From Gnetum montanum (lineage: Eukaryota; Streptophyta; Gnetopsida; Gnetales; Gnetaceae), in contig MNCI01015575.1 of the NCBI GenBank assembly GCA_015680685.1, positions 107,204-171,203 on the forward strand: DNA of 64,000 nucleotides, in the 5' to 3' direction. Both the position numbers and the translations under genes were made by a program. How positions within the stretch are numbered: the stretch's first letter is position 1; each line of letters begins with the position of its first letter. Below, piece by piece: positions 22,126-34,690 of the stretch. A model generated the notes under the pieces. The model saw nothing but the letters and a program-made list of their open reading frames with translations. It had not been told where the DNA came from and ran no database searches.

Positions 22126-24245
22126 TACAACACATCCATGGATTAGTAGATATAATGTGTAACTTAAAATTTTTGGATACCTTATCTCGTTAATTAGTTA
22201 CACTTGGCTATAGTTGGATCATGGTAGATTGATTATTTTATTAATTAATTTTTTATTGTAAGTGTTATTGGAGCTCATTGGAAAGGTTTAACTCTCATAA
22301 TTTGGTGTTTTAATGATGATTCTTTAGTTAAACCTTTGTGGGAGTTAGAAAAATGTCAAAAACATTTCATTCAAAAATGGCATGTTTATGGTCCCCACAA
22401 CTAAGAGCTTACCTCTAGGAGCTATAGAGTTGAAGAATAGAGTGATTTGAACAAACGATTAGGAAGTTATGGGCTTTGGAATGTTTTGGGCTCTAGAAAT
22501 TGCAAAAAATCCTTTGGCATTTGAGAGCAAATGTGAAAATTTTTAAAGGGGATCACACACATATATAGTATTTTTTCGCTACATCGACAAAGCCATGTAT
22601 ACTAGGCCTCATATACACATGGGCTCTATTGATGGGACCCTATTTACAGGGTCAATAAACAAAATTTTCAAATTTGAATATTTTAAAAAATAAAAAAAAC
22701 TTTTGAATGAATTTAGGGTCCATTGAGTTCCAAAAAAGCCAAGAATATAATGAAATTATGAAAGAGGATCTTTGAAAGCTCAAAAATTCAAAAATTTGAT
22801 GGAGAATATGCAAATTGAAGAAAGTTTTTAAAGGAGCACATGGATGGATGCAGAAGATGGATGCACAAATGATTCTTATTGTAATAATGCCTAAGGATAA
22901 GATGCTTAACAAACCCAATTAAGAGATATGTAATTGGATCCTCCCCATAGTAAGCACATGCCCTATTTGCTCTTGCATAACCTCAACCTAAGGAGTTCAT
23001 GGGCCCCATAGGTGATTAATGGTTTATGAAAGTTAGGGACCAAAACTAAAAAGATTCTACCAAAGAATTCAAGTACATAAAAATAATACACTAAATAAGA
23101 ACATGGACATCAATAATGAGTAGCATGGATGGATGATGAAGAAGATGCAATGGAGTTCCAAATTGAGGTCATAAGAAGTCCCTTGTGGATTTGTGATTAA
23201 ATGACTTGAGAAGATCCATCATTAGTTTAGACCAAAACCAACCACTTTGAATGACTTTGCATCATCACTCCAAGACTAATCCACCCCCCTAAGACACAAG
23301 AGTGCTTCAAAATAATAACCACCATTCCTTAAAGAGAAGAAAAGAGAAGCATTAAGTGAGAGAGGGCCTTAGTTAGAGGGGACCTTCAGGCATGGGTAAC
23401 ATGTCTTTCTAGCCACATAACCAATGCTCATAGCCTGTTTATTTGTCTAAGGGATGTGCTTTGAATTTTCATCATGTTTTTTTTTCTTTTATTTTTTTTA
23501 TTTATTTTTTGTTCTTCCTCTTTTTTGAAATTTTTGTATGGGAACCACACCATGCAATGACTTATTAAACTTATTATTATTAGCCAACACTTATGCACCC
23601 AAGTAAAACACTTATTATTATTATTATTGGTCAAAAATCCATTAAAACACTTATGCACCCAAGTAAGTAGAAAAGTACAAAGAGTATTGAGTTCCCTTGA
23701 AGTTAAATTCTACGTAGACCTTTGAATCCTTCCTAATTCTAGAAACTACCAAGGTAACAAATTTATTAAAGGTTTATTTAATGAAAGGGACTTCATAGTC
23801 CCACAATGAGGAAAATCATAGATTTTTGTGGATGGGTGAATGTCAAGGATTTAGTGTCTATTCCATGAAAAAGAAATCATGCCTTAACCATCAGTACAAA
23901 AATTCAAAAATAGAAACCAAACATTAACAAACAAAAACATTAAGCATAAACTACCATTAGCAACAACTATAGCACCATTATTTCCTATTAGCATAAAGCA
24001 TGTTTATTAGCAGAAATTAGAAAATCACATTAAAATAAAGTAAAATATATAAGAAAGTGTAAAATATTCAAGAAAAATTTAAATGTACTAATAATGGTGT
24101 AAAATAGGAAAAATTTTTAAAATCAAAAAGATATAAAATAAACAATTTGTAAAAAACAAAAAATAGAAATGTATAAAACAAAAAAAAAATAGAAAAACTA
24201 AGGAGCCATGTATATGGTTAGCATGAATGGACATCTCCCCCATAA
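22126..24245 (-). other. non-coding spacer between integrase and the extra ORF
   Basis: About 2.1 kb without coding signal in either Athila copy, but alignable with 44680-46780 for much of its length, for example the stretch 22380-22560 against 46370-46560. It includes long T/A runs (near 23480) and a local repetition of ACACTTATGCACCCAAGTAA (about 23586 and 23647). In related elements such spacers hold splice sites for the downstream frame; I see no decisive one. Confidence 0.5.
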
Positions 24246-24249
24246 TTGA

Positions 24250-25600
24250 GTTGGAAGGAGAAGATCCAAAAAATTTAGTGTGATTGCCTATTCATTGAGG
24301 TATTTGTTGTACTAGCTTACTTGGGCTCATGGAAATGCTTCACTTGTTGGATGTTGACCAACTACCTCTTATTTGAGCTTTCAAATTTGTATATAATCAT
24401 GGCCCTAGAAGGAAAGGTTTCATTGATTATATAATGTCCCTTCCACAATATTTAGAATTTGGTTATTTGAGGAACATGTATGGGGTTCCAATAAAGGACC
24501 TTATCTCTAGGTTGAAGTTTGATCCTTTTGATTCTTAGGTCATGTTATTGTTTGTTTAATGCCTTGTGCATTTCATTCAAGGATAGGGATACTAATCAAT
24601 TTTCATCTAGTATATTTAGGTTGATTAATCTTTCTTTTTGTGGTAGGCTAAGGCCAAGGTCCAAGTCACAAGCTATTGAAAGTGTACGAAGCTCAGATTG
24701 AATAGGTAGAGTTGGTAATTTTCTATACACCAACTCATAGGGAGAATAGCCTATAGGAAGTTTCCATGTTGAGTGGTAGGTCTAAAGGGCATTGTTTAAT
24801 TTTTGCTCCAATATCTCCTATATTTACGAATAGTTCTCATTAGGATCTTCATGATCTTCTTATTTGTAACCTCTGCTTAACTATTGGCTTAGGGGTGGTA
24901 GGATGTTGTTAATTTATGTTCAACCCCCAAGTATTGCATAAGCTTATGAAAAGTAGCACCTATAAAATGAGTTTTGTCATCAAAATTTAATTTACATGGC
25001 ACCCCAAACCTATTCACAACATTTTCTTAAACAAACCATGTAGTAGTGAATGATGTACAATTGATGACGGCTACTGCTTTTGCCCATTTTGTGTAGTAAT
25101 CAACACTTATGATTATATATGCCTTTCCATTAGACATGGCTATGATGTGACCCATGAAGTTGATGCCCCATATGTCAAAGGGTTCTAGTGGTTAAATCCA
25201 CTATTAAGGATCCTCCATTCATGTGATCATCCCACCATCTTATTAACAGTGTTTACAAGATCAAATAAACTAGTGAGCATCCCTAAAGATTGTGGGCCAA
25301 TAGTATCCTACCATCAGAATTTTTATGACCGTGCATCTCCCTATATAGTGGCCTTTGCAAAAACCTTTGTGAGCATCCTAGAGAACATGCAGTTGATCCA
25401 CATCAGGAACATACCAATGAACCAAGCCATTAGTGCACATCTTGTAAAGATGTCCATTGGTTTCCTTGAAGTGTTTAGCCTAATGAAGAAATTGTTGTTT
25501 CTTCCTATAGCCCAAATATTGTGGTATCTCCTGAGTGAGAAGATAAGTTATTATACCATTTTGGTTCTATGGGCACTTCTTCATTTATTACATTAACAAA
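24250..25600 (-). pseudogene. Athila-like integrase
   Basis: The minus strand encodes, with breaks, the integrase core opening FDIWGINFMGH near 25170, then KAYIIISVDYYTKWAKAV near 25110-25060 and the downstream block with NRFGVPCKLNFDD around 25010. The plus-strand copy (43490-44480) preserves TTPYHP.ANSQVEVTNREI. Catalytic residues cannot all be assigned because of frame breaks. Confidence 0.75.
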
Positions 25601-25689
25601 GATGATTTCATCAAGAAATTAGTTAGAGAGTGGGCTCTCTTCCTCTTTGTTATCCCATTGTAACTAAGAGAATGGTCAAAGATCACATT

Positions 25690-27200
25690 CTTAGTCTGCT
25701 TTCAATCTACCATTGTAAGATCACCAACGACCATATAACATGAGGGCTCATCATTGGCTTATTCATGAGGAAGCAAATGGAACTATGGTTAGTGTGCACA
25801 AACACTTTATATCTAAGGACATAGTACTTGAACTTCTCTAGAGCATACACCACTGCCATTAGTTCTTTCTTCATTGTGGTGTAATTCAACTGTGCACCCA
25901 CAATGCTTTGACTTGTGTAGTGGATGTAATATGAACATTTCTTATTGTCCAACTACATAAGTATGGCTCCCAAGGCATAATTTGATACATCTATCATGAT
26001 ATGAAATGGTCTAGACCAATCAAGTGCTCATAGAATTAGAGTCTCTATGAGCTTCTACTTGAGGCTCTAGAATGCCTTTTCGCATTCCTTGGTCTAGATG
26101 AATGAAGCATCTTTCTTTGTTAACTCAACCAATGATTTTGTGGTCTTAGAAAAATTTTCTATGAATCATTTGTAGTAGCTAATGTGTCCAAGGAATGATC
26201 AAACATCTTTAACAATTTTCGGTTGGTGAGTTATTTCTTGGATGATTCTTATTTTTTTAGATTCCACCTCAATCCCTACCTAAGAAATTATATGTCCTAG
26301 TACAATGTCTTCGTGGACCATGAGATGACTCTTTTGCCAATTGAGTCACAGGTTTGTTTCTATACATCTTTTGAGTACTTTCTCAAAGCTATCCAAGGCT
26401 TACTTAAATGTAGTTCCATAAGTGGAAAAGTCATCCATGAAGACTTCCACTCCAATACCAATTTTCTACTAAAAGATGCTTAAGACCAGGCATTGAAAAG
26501 TGGCAGGAGCATTGCATAGACCAAAAGGCATCTTGTGATATGTAAAGATACCTTAGGGACTTGTGAATGTTGTTTTGGCCTAGTCTTCTAGTGTAATTTG
26601 GATTTGGTTATACCTACTATAACCATCCAAAAAATCATAATAGCAATGCGTAGATATGGTATGCAACACTTGATCAACGAATAACATTGGAAAATGATCT
26701 TTGAAGGTTACCATCTTTAATAGCCTGAAGTGGATACAAACCCATCATTTTCCACTTCTCTTTGGCACTAACACTAGTGAGCTAATTCATTTACTATTTG
26801 CAATGGGGTATATGAACCCTGCCTTAAGGAGTTGCTCAATCTCCTCTTTAAAGATTTATTTTAATTTTGGGTTTAATGTCGTTGTGCTTGGCTTCTTGGC
26901 TTCATGGATGGATTAGTATAAATGTGATGCTAGCATATCTATGGATTAATTCTAATGAATTTAGGTTATGACCAAGCAAAGGTTATTGGCCATTTATTAA
27001 CCACCTTCAACAATTTTTCCTTTTTCTCAAGAGCAAGTTTGGCATTAAGTATGACTACCCTACCATTTTTCAAGAATTCATATTCCAAGATAGCAAGTAG
27101 AGTTTTCAACTCTAGGGGCTCTTGTTTGAAATTCTTAGGGATCTCCAACTCTCATCAATTGGTATCATCATTTTCATCATTAGAGAGTTGGTGACAAACT
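25690..27200 (-). pseudogene. Athila-like reverse transcriptase and RNase H
   Basis: 27148-26966 encodes the stretch just before RT (EPLELKTLLAILEYEFL... KWPITFAWS). RT blocks follow to about 26000, including a PFGLCNAPATF-like segment near 26530. RNase H is the clearest part: 25952-25707 reads MDNKKCSYYIHYTSQSIVGA, then KELMAVVYALEKFKYYVL. Stops in RT are frequent and mainly TAG. Confidence 0.8.
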
Positions 27201-27229
27201 TGCTCTAGTTCATCCATGGCTATAACATA

Positions 27230-27960
27230 AGTGCATTTCAGGCTCTTAGTAGGTTCCATGCACATTATGCTATTTCTAGGATCAATGGTCAACCACTAGA
27301 TACCCTCTTGTCTTGTGCCTACTACGTACAAACACCTTTAAATATCTACTTCATGTACACACTACCTACATGTGGAAATAGATGTTTGTTTCATGGACTA
27401 GAGTTTTTTTATGTAATTGCACCTTGTATTGTTGCACTCGATGCATGGAACTCACTTCTTGATCTTTCCAAATGCATTTTGTTTAGATATTTCTAGGGAA
27501 AGATCTCTGATGCCCATTCTCACATCAACAATGCTTAGCCATGCCCTTCCCATAATTATTGGGAAGTCCCCCTTATAGTTCTTAACCTTAATTACTAGGA
27601 AATCAACAGGATGAGACCACCCATAGATAGTGGTTATAATGTCTTCTACTAGTTCTAATGGAATAATAATGGACTAGTTTACCAATTCTAATTGGATATT
27701 GCTCTTCTTGAGAGGCAGCAAGTTCTAGGTAGTATTCATCTTATGAGAAATCAAGTTAACACCAAAACTTAAATCAAGAAGACCTTTATATGGATCATTC
27801 CCAGCAATCTACAAATAGATAAGAGGACTCCCAGGATCAACTAATTTCCTAGTAAGGTTGTCAGCCCAGATCTAATCAAATACAACATGAGTGAGCATAA
27901 CAATATGGATTTTGGGTAGTATTTGGTTTGAAGGGTACTCGATGGAATGGTTTGTAGAGG
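27230..27960 (-). pseudogene. Athila-like aspartic protease
   Basis: The minus strand near 27780-27720 gives LLDLSFGVNLISHKM, aligning with LLDLGSSVNLISHKM in the plus-strand element (41260-41310), the usual A-L-x-D-L-G-A-S-V core of Athila proteases. A downstream IIMGRAWLSI-like motif lies near 27560-27530. The catalytic neighbourhood is altered in this copy. Confidence 0.65.
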
Positions 27961-28049
27961 ATGAGGTAGGAGCAAGGTGACTAGCCTCCTAAGTCTATGA
28001 GGGGCTAGTAGGGCTTTTGGATCAAAAAATGATCTTTTTCAAGTATGAG

Positions 28050-30390
28050 GTTCCAAACCACTTGGTTGATTAATTGGTTCTAGATTAATGACCCTAGTAG
28101 TGTTGTGTTGCTACGGCTGGGCTGGAAGTTCACCCTTCATGGATGGAGTAGGTGATAGCTACATTGAGGATGGAGGAACATGTGCAAGAATAGGAGGAGG
28201 ATAAGAAAAAAATGTGGTATCCCTCCTGGAATGTGGAGAATGAGTTCTATAGTATTTAGGAGAATAGTAGTGATGTTGGAAAGGATAAATGTGACTAGAA
28301 AAGTTATGTGGAGATAGGGGTTGAACATAATATCCATATGGATCTAGTTGTCTATAATCATACTGTTGCCTTGGTAGTGGCATCCCTCATGACTATGGGT
28401 ATTGCCCCTACTGATACTATTTGTATGGTTATGGTGGAATTTCATTTGGATAATATTGTTGTTGCTAATGAAACTAGCTAGGATTGCCTTGAGGATAAGG
28501 TAATCTTCTAGGTATTTGTCTATTTGCTAGTCATGGATTTAGAGCATATATCCTAGACTCCTATAAGTGTGAAAAAAATGGGAAAAAGTCCCTTAGGATG
28601 TTCATATTAGTAGATGTCACACCCATAATCATCATTTGATTCATTTTCTACAACATCCTATACTGTAGCAATCTTGCCCTTACCCCTTTGATTGGCACAT
28701 TCAGCTTCCTTCCACCTCCTATGGTCATGATCACTACTCTATTCTTTAGAATCTTTAGCAATTTTTAGNAGGAGGGATACCACATTCTGTTCTTATCCTC
28801 CTATTCTTGCACATGTTCCTCCATCCTCAATGTAGCTATCACCTNATCAATAAGGTTTTTCAATTTAGCATCTCATCAAGTGATGATTCCTACTCATTAT
28901 CACAAAATGAAACCTCCCTCTTGCAAATGGAAGGATTTCTATTATATTCCTTAGCATTTTTCCATTTCCTTAGCTCTCCTTCTTTTGCTACCTACTCAAT
29001 TAGCCTTTGGATTTGATGGGCTCTTAACTATGATAGTCTTCCTTGTGCATAGATCCCAAGAGTTCTTCCTACTAAGAGTAACCATGGCTAGGGCATCGGT
29101 GTAATAAGGAATAATATCTACCCATGGTGGCATCCAGGGACTCATGTGTTCCTTAGCTTCATCCTTGGATCTGGCTTCTTAGATTGAACACTTAGGAGTA
29201 TGTTTAATACTTGTCATTGAATAGTTCAAGCATCATACTCCATCTACAAATTGATTCTAGCTCCATGGATTGGTACCAACTTTTTACTTCTTTGATGAGT
29301 ATCCTAGGAAATAACTTACAATTTTTCTAGTCATTTTCTATGTTTTCTAAGGCACAAGAATCAGGAAAAGCCAAAAGATGATTTTCTAGATTGGATTTAT
29401 ATCCCCCTCAAACTTGGAGATGTTGTTCATATCCAATCTCTTAATCCTGCTATCTTTCATGTGCCTTGTTGGAATTCTCACTACCTCTATGATGTTTAGC
29501 ATGCTTCAGGTGGTGAGCAAAGGCTCATTGTAGCCATGACCTTGGTGCTTATGATGCCCTCTATTACCCCTTCGTTCATGGTGATGGGCCTCTTTTGAAT
29601 GCCCATGCCCTGGATCTTGACTTGCCTAATGGTCCTTATGATCATCTTAGTTTCATCGATCACCTTCATCATAATCACGTCCCCTACAATTGCATTTAGA
29701 GCCAGAAGAGGAAGACGATGATTACAAAGGTGAAGAGGAAGAGGAATAGCACCATCATGGTGCCTACCACCCCCTCTTCGATGATCATGGTCATGTTGCT
29801 TGCCCACATCCCTACCATGACTTTCCTCCTTGGATCCCCCTTTGTCATGGGATTCATTATTGCCAAAACTAGGATTATGTATTGTGGACTACAAGTTTTG
29901 GTTTTGACCTCCTTCACTGAAGTCAAAGAGAGGAGTCTCTCTATATGGAAAATTCCTAAAGAAGGGTTCTCCACCATCTTTTTGGTACATCAAGAATGAA
30001 GAATCATTAGATCACTTCCCCTTTGCAAATTTGTAGCACTACTCTAGCTGTCGATCCCTTAGACATTATGCATCAATGGGACGATAATCCTTGGCATCCC
30101 TATCCTTTACAACATATTCATCATGAAGCCCTTGGATGCCCAACTACATAAGAGTTTGATGAAGCATTGCAGGAATGAATCAATCAAATGGAACACAAGG
30201 TTGCCCTCCATGTCTTGCCACTGAAGTTGTTCATCCTGGTGTAGGAAGAAGGTGAGATTGGGTACATGATCATCAGCATGAAAATCTATCACTCTATATT
30301 ACTAGAGCACTTGTTGATCTACTTTGTTAGACTTGGGCAAAGAATCACTTCTATGAGAAGAAGAAATCTTGTATTAGAAGACAAGAAATG
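28050..30390 (-). pseudogene. Athila-like gag
   Basis: The N-terminal part at 30292-30107 (FFLHQDEQLQWQDMEGN) matches the same region of the other gag copies. The middle (29830-29500) is rich in His, Arg, Gly and Ser codons. A proline/tyrosine-rich tract (28383-28159, YYVQPLSPHNF) sits near the end. An assembly inversion at 28770-28844 interrupts it. No intact CCHC zinc knuckle is visible. Confidence 0.7.
28770..28844. repeat. inverted copy of 28150-28227 between two N characters
   Basis: The 75 bases between the lone Ns at 28769 and 28845 are the reverse complement of 28150-28227, with few differences (a short indel and one or two bases). Position and flanking Ns point to a scaffolding or gap-filling error. 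Confidence 0.8.
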
Positions 30391-30513
30391 CAATGTGCTT
30401 TCTTATAATTGTTGTAGTTATTTTTATGTATGATATGACTTTAGGGTTCATTCCAATGATGTTAAATAATTTTATTCACTAAATTCTAGATGGCGCACAT
30501 AACAAACTAAAGG

Positions 30514-30531
30514 TCCCTGGCAACGACACTA
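30514..30531 (-). other. tRNA-Asp-type primer-binding site
   Basis: The minus strand reads TAGTGTCGTTGCCAGGGA, one base from the LTR end. The Athila/Tat primer site is TGGCGCCGTTGCCGGGGA; all differences are C-to-T or G-to-A. Confidence 0.8.
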
Positions 30532-30532
30532 A

Positions 30533-31516
30533 TGATGAGTGGCTAGTATATCCTACAGCCATCCATACAAATTACAAGTGTTTACATGTAATCCAATTGA
30601 ATTCTATAGACCTTAAGTTCCTAAGTATGCTGGTTCTAGGAAGTGAAATCTAATCATGACAATCGTTGTCTTCCCAACTACACCTACACCTATGAAGCTT
30701 AGTTATATGGTTAAGTGTAATTGGGGCACATGATTTTTATTATTTTATATTTTATTCACCTATGATTGATAACAAGTTGAAACTTAATTTATTAGCCAAT
30801 TTAACTAATCTAATTGCTAATTAATAACTAATCTGATTAGGTACATGCTGATTAATAACTAATCTGATTACTGATTAGTTAATAGCTAATTAATTATTAA
30901 CCAATTTAACTAATTTGATTACTTATTAATAGCTAACTATCCTAACATAAGCATCTGGTCCCACTTTTCATACACATCCTAAATGCATACAACACTATAG
31001 GGTTACCAAGCATTAACCACTGCTAGGATTACCAAGCGTTGTATGTTATGCTAGAAGTGGTTGTACTTATGTGTTAGTCTATTTAACTTAATTAGTAATT
31101 AATTAAATTCTTAGTTATCTTAATTAATCATGTAATTAACCAAAATGGTAAATGTAGAAATAAATCATTAATCTATTCCAAGTGTTGTAAGGTTTGATCA
31201 AAAGGCTCATCTTTATTGTCATTCACACTGGTGGGCTAAGGTACATCAATGCTCGAATAAAGATTCATACACTTTTTAACTCTTGCTATGGGCACTTAGA
31301 AAAATATTCTAACTCTCAAATGAAAAAATGCAAGAGCTCTACTACAATTATGGCAAGACATGCCATAAACATGGTCGATGAGTGCGTATTTATAGACTTT
31401 ATTATGGAGCTACATCGATGGGGCCTCATAAGCATAAAAATTGCTATGTAGATGGGGCACATGGATGGGGACCTATCAACAAGGGCTCATCAATGCAACA
31501 CTTTGGTGCTTCATCA
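30533..31516 (-). mobile_element. 5' LTR (984 bp)
   Basis: Runs from TGATGAAGCACC at 31516 down to ACTCATCA at 30533, with perfect 6-bp terminal inverted repeats TGATGA/TCATCA. TATA box CTATAAATAC antisense at 31386-31395 and AATAAA antisense at 31212-31217, about 170 bases apart. An AT-rich local expansion of the ACTAATCTGATTA motif (30820-30920) is absent from the 3' LTR. Confidence 0.85.
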
Positions 31517-31678
31517 AATGCAAATGTCCCAATGCTACGAAATGAGACTTAGGTACCTCATCTTTTTATCTCTAGTAGTGCATGCCTAGTTTTAAAATTT
31601 GGTAACTAGTAAAAGCATAGACACATAATACATGCTTGATTTTCCATTAGGTAAATTCTTAATTTCTAAATTTCATAG
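31517..31678 (-). pseudogene. dead DUF247 locus, segment 3: exon 1 start region
   Basis: Continues exactly where 17704 stopped. 31522-31610 aligns with 6853-6940 (CAATGCTACGAAATGAGACTT against CAGTGAAACGAAATGAGGCTT), and 31610-31670 with the upstream region near 7120-7170 (AATACATGCTTG). It begins with the AATGC target duplication 31517-31521. Cut at 31679 by the small LTR element. Confidence 0.8.
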
Positions 31679-33590
31679 TGTTGGGCTAAAATAAACAAGC
31701 AAATCATAGATCCATATCACAAAAGAAAGATAACTAAACATTAGAAGTCATGGTGAAGGAAGAAACTAAAAGGAAGTCTCAAGCCCCTACTAGACTAGGG
31801 CAAACACTCAAGTAGTTAATTCCATTATCTTCATCTAAATTTATATATGTGGTTTCCTATATAATCATTCATCGTAATAGACAAGGTAGATGACTATCAT
31901 GTGGCTATGTTTTTTGGTGGTAAGAAAATGGTTGGGGATCACATGAATATCACATGGATGTACCATGTTGGTATTGACAATTTTCCAAAAATCACCCCCT
32001 CAATTTCAACATGAGAAATAAAAGAAAGATGCACCCCCTCAATCTTTTCCCCTTGATGTGTGCATTATTCAATTTCATTCATACCTCATGTACAAGAATT
32101 TTTTATTTTTCATCAAAATATTGGAAGGTTAATTTCATTCCTTTTCCAACTCTTGGATAACAAAGAAGTTTAATGAACATGATCTTAAGGATTCTCTTCA
32201 ATTCTTCTTCACTCCATCTTCTCACCTTGTAGAGTGGAACACTAGCCATGTACCACATGCACACCCTTCCTTATTTTGGGTAGCATACAAGCTTCTTCCA
32301 TTCCTCTCACACATAGAAATCTTTAACTCCTTTACATTGTAAAAATAAATTCCAAAGGAAATAATTAGAATTAACAAGATACTTAAAGTCCATCACTATG
32401 ATTTAGCTATCTAGGGCCACTATTACACTCTACATTAGGGCAATACATCTGAGCCCATCATTATGCATGATAATAATGTCTAGGGATAACTAGTGAAACT
32501 TGTCCAGGTATCTACCATATGCATCAATGGGGCCACTCCATAATCATCCAGCTCTTCTAGCTAGGTTGCCCCATCATATATATGCTACTAAAGCTTTCAT
32601 AATCCACATCCATAGTAATGTGTTGCATCATGCTACCATGAAAACACTACCTTAAAATGCACTTAAGACCTAGCTTTTCATAGTGAGTTATGAATCACTC
32701 TTACATTGGGATGTGCTAAAATTTGATGTTGTGACATCCACTCATTCACCACGATGTCACTACTACTCCTCAAATTTGACAATAATAGATTGTGTAAGTT
32801 ATGTTGAAATGCTCAATTACATTTAGCCTAGAGATTTGTAGTTTATATATGTTTATATATATATTGTGATTTTGTATTTTTTCATTTTCATTCTTCTACT
32901 ATTTAGTTTGCCTCTCTTTCCATGGGTTATGGCTTCATGCTAGATTCTCTTGTTTTCTTTCACTACGTAGTTTGTTCATTATCTTGTTTCTTGCTATGGC
33001 CAACCATTTCAGTAGGGATTTTATCCAATGTAATGATCTTGAACCTAACATCTAGCAAGGAGGGTGTTACATTCTCTCTAGCTCTTCAAGTGACTCTTTG
33101 CCTAGCATAAACTTGTTGGCTATGAATTTCCTTTGTGCCTTAAGGTATTCCAAGTTGTGTTTCTTTGAGTTGTACTTAACCCTCAATTGTATACAATTAT
33201 AGGTAAAATCCAAATCCTTGGTTGCAACTATGAAAGAAGGAATTTTGTTGCAATATCATAGCACTTTAGCCAAAGCTCTTATACCACTATTGGGCTAAAA
33301 TACACATTTAGATCATATATTTATGCCATAGAAGAAAGATAACCATGAATCAAAACCCAAGATGAAGGGAGAAACTAAAGAGAAGTCTCAAGCCCCTACT
33401 AGACTAGGGTAAACACTTAGGCAATCAATTCCATTAGCTTCAGTTAAATTTATATATCTAGTTTCCTCTATAATTATTTACCTTTATTGACAAGGTGATT
33501 GGCTATTATGTGATTATGTTGTTTAGTGGAAGGCAAGTGTTTAGAAATCACATGGGTGTATCATGTTGGCATTGAAAATTTTTAAATACA
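31679..33590 (-). mobile_element. small LTR retrotransposon (1.9 kb) with tRNA-iMet primer site
   Basis: Two direct repeats of about 300 bp (31679-31994 and 33288-33590) flank 1.3 kb. In minus-strand sense the LTR runs from TGATTTTTGG to CCCAACA (decayed to CCCAATA in the other copy). TGGTATAAGAGC (antisense 33286-33275) lies one base inside the upstream LTR and matches the tRNA-iMet primer site TGGTATCAGAGC. A purine tract TTGAGGGGG abuts the downstream LTR. No pol is present. A gag-like scrap may be encoded near 33180-33060, so this is a non-autonomous element. Its insertion point is in the 5' flank of the dead DUF247 copy; a clear target duplication is not seen. Confidence 0.75.
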
Positions 33591-34110
33591 TATATGCATC
33601 CTATCTTTAGTCTTTACCTTGAAAAAAATGAAACCATAATCTCCTCTACTCTACAGATAGATGAAACAAAACTTATGATACAAGTTTTGAATATTTAACT
33701 AATTTAATATACATGGGGGTGAAGAAATATTTCTTTTTTCTTTTAATTATAATATTTAAAACTACATCCTTATCATCATTGTAGAAATCATTGCACCTAG
33801 TTTTCAAAAACATTTTCAATTCTTACTCCTACTACTAAAACATTCAATTGCTTTTTTTCACTATTCTTTACTTTCCAAGGTTATAGCTTTGTAAAAGCAG
33901 GCTTAGGAAATGTAGCAAACTCTAAGGCATGGGCATACAAGAAAATATAAAATTTAACCCACCTATTTTTCTTAATGGTGTTAGCATTTCTAGTTGTGTT
34001 GGATGAGATGTGGCATGCCTATGTAAGGGCCACCCTTCTCATTCAAAGATTTTAAAATTTAAATTAGTAGTTGAGAATTAAAATGAAAAGGCAAAAATAA
34101 GCAATGTTCT
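33591..34110 (-). pseudogene. dead DUF247 locus, segment 4: 5' flank
   Basis: Aligns with 7190-7920 upstream of the intact gene: CTTTACCTTGAAAAAAATGA, CATCCTTATCATCATTGTAGAAATC, TTCTTTACTTTCC, CTTAATGGTGTTAGCATTT and AAGATTTTAAAATTTAAATTA. The intact gene's two GGCGTTAGC copies have become a single GGTGTTAGC here. The homology ends near 34110, which fixes the 5' limit of the duplicated unit. Confidence 0.8.
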
Positions 34111-34690
34111 AGAGGAGCCAATTAAATAGAGTTAAATCTATTAGATTTTTTAAGCTTGGAATTTTCTTTAGCTCTTTTATAGGAAGGCCAATTGTAGAAG
34201 AGTTTCTTTGTTAAGGTTTTGCTAATTTTTGTATTTTTTTTCCAGTCATATGTTCAAGCTCTTTCTTTGTTCTCTATGTTGAGAGGTTTGTAGAGGTTAT
34301 CTAGATTTTTTTCAACTCATTCATAATATGTCTTTTAAAGGTATTTGTATGTGTTGAGATCATCTAGATGATTTTCTTTGAACTCTGCTAGCTTAGTAAG
34401 AAAAATCCTTTATGAATTTTTTTTTTTGAAGAGCTATTAGAAGTGCATTTTTTAAAATTTGGTAACACATGTGCTTAAAGAGAAAGAATTATTGTTTTAT
34501 TTTTGTTGATGCACAAAATTTGGATGCACCAACACCTAGGGAAAAAACTTGTTTGAGGAGACTATTGCCTAGGGCACTTCCTGTATGGGTACAAAAACCT
34601 AGGAATAGTCTTAGCTAGAGAGGGCTATGTGACATTTTAAAATAGTAAATTGAAAAATTGAGGAACAACTATCTTTGAAATTCAAGAATA
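34111..34690. other. AT-rich sequence, nothing recognised
   Basis: T-rich on the plus strand. No open frame over 60 codons and no repeat match seen. Confidence 0.4.

Larger units (their letters stand above)
17705..31516 (-). mobile_element. complete 13.8-kb Athila/Tat-like LTR retrotransposon, nested in dead DUF247 exon 1
   Basis: Minus-strand element bounded by AATGC target duplications. Order from 31516 downward: 5' LTR, tRNA-Asp-type primer site, gag, protease, reverse transcriptase, RNase H, integrase, a 2-kb spacer, a long extra frame with coiled coil, polypurine tract, 3' LTR. The tRNA-Asp primer site and an additional frame between integrase and the 3' LTR are hallmarks of the Athila/Tat side of Ty3-gypsy. 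All frames are interrupted by many stops and shifts, so it is inactive. A short stretch at 28769-28845 is disturbed by an assembly artefact. Confidence 0.9.

Noticed and set aside
29496-29999. Histidine- and arginine-rich frames on both strands
   Set aside because: Only the minus-strand gag frame is homologous to the other element; the rest are shadows.
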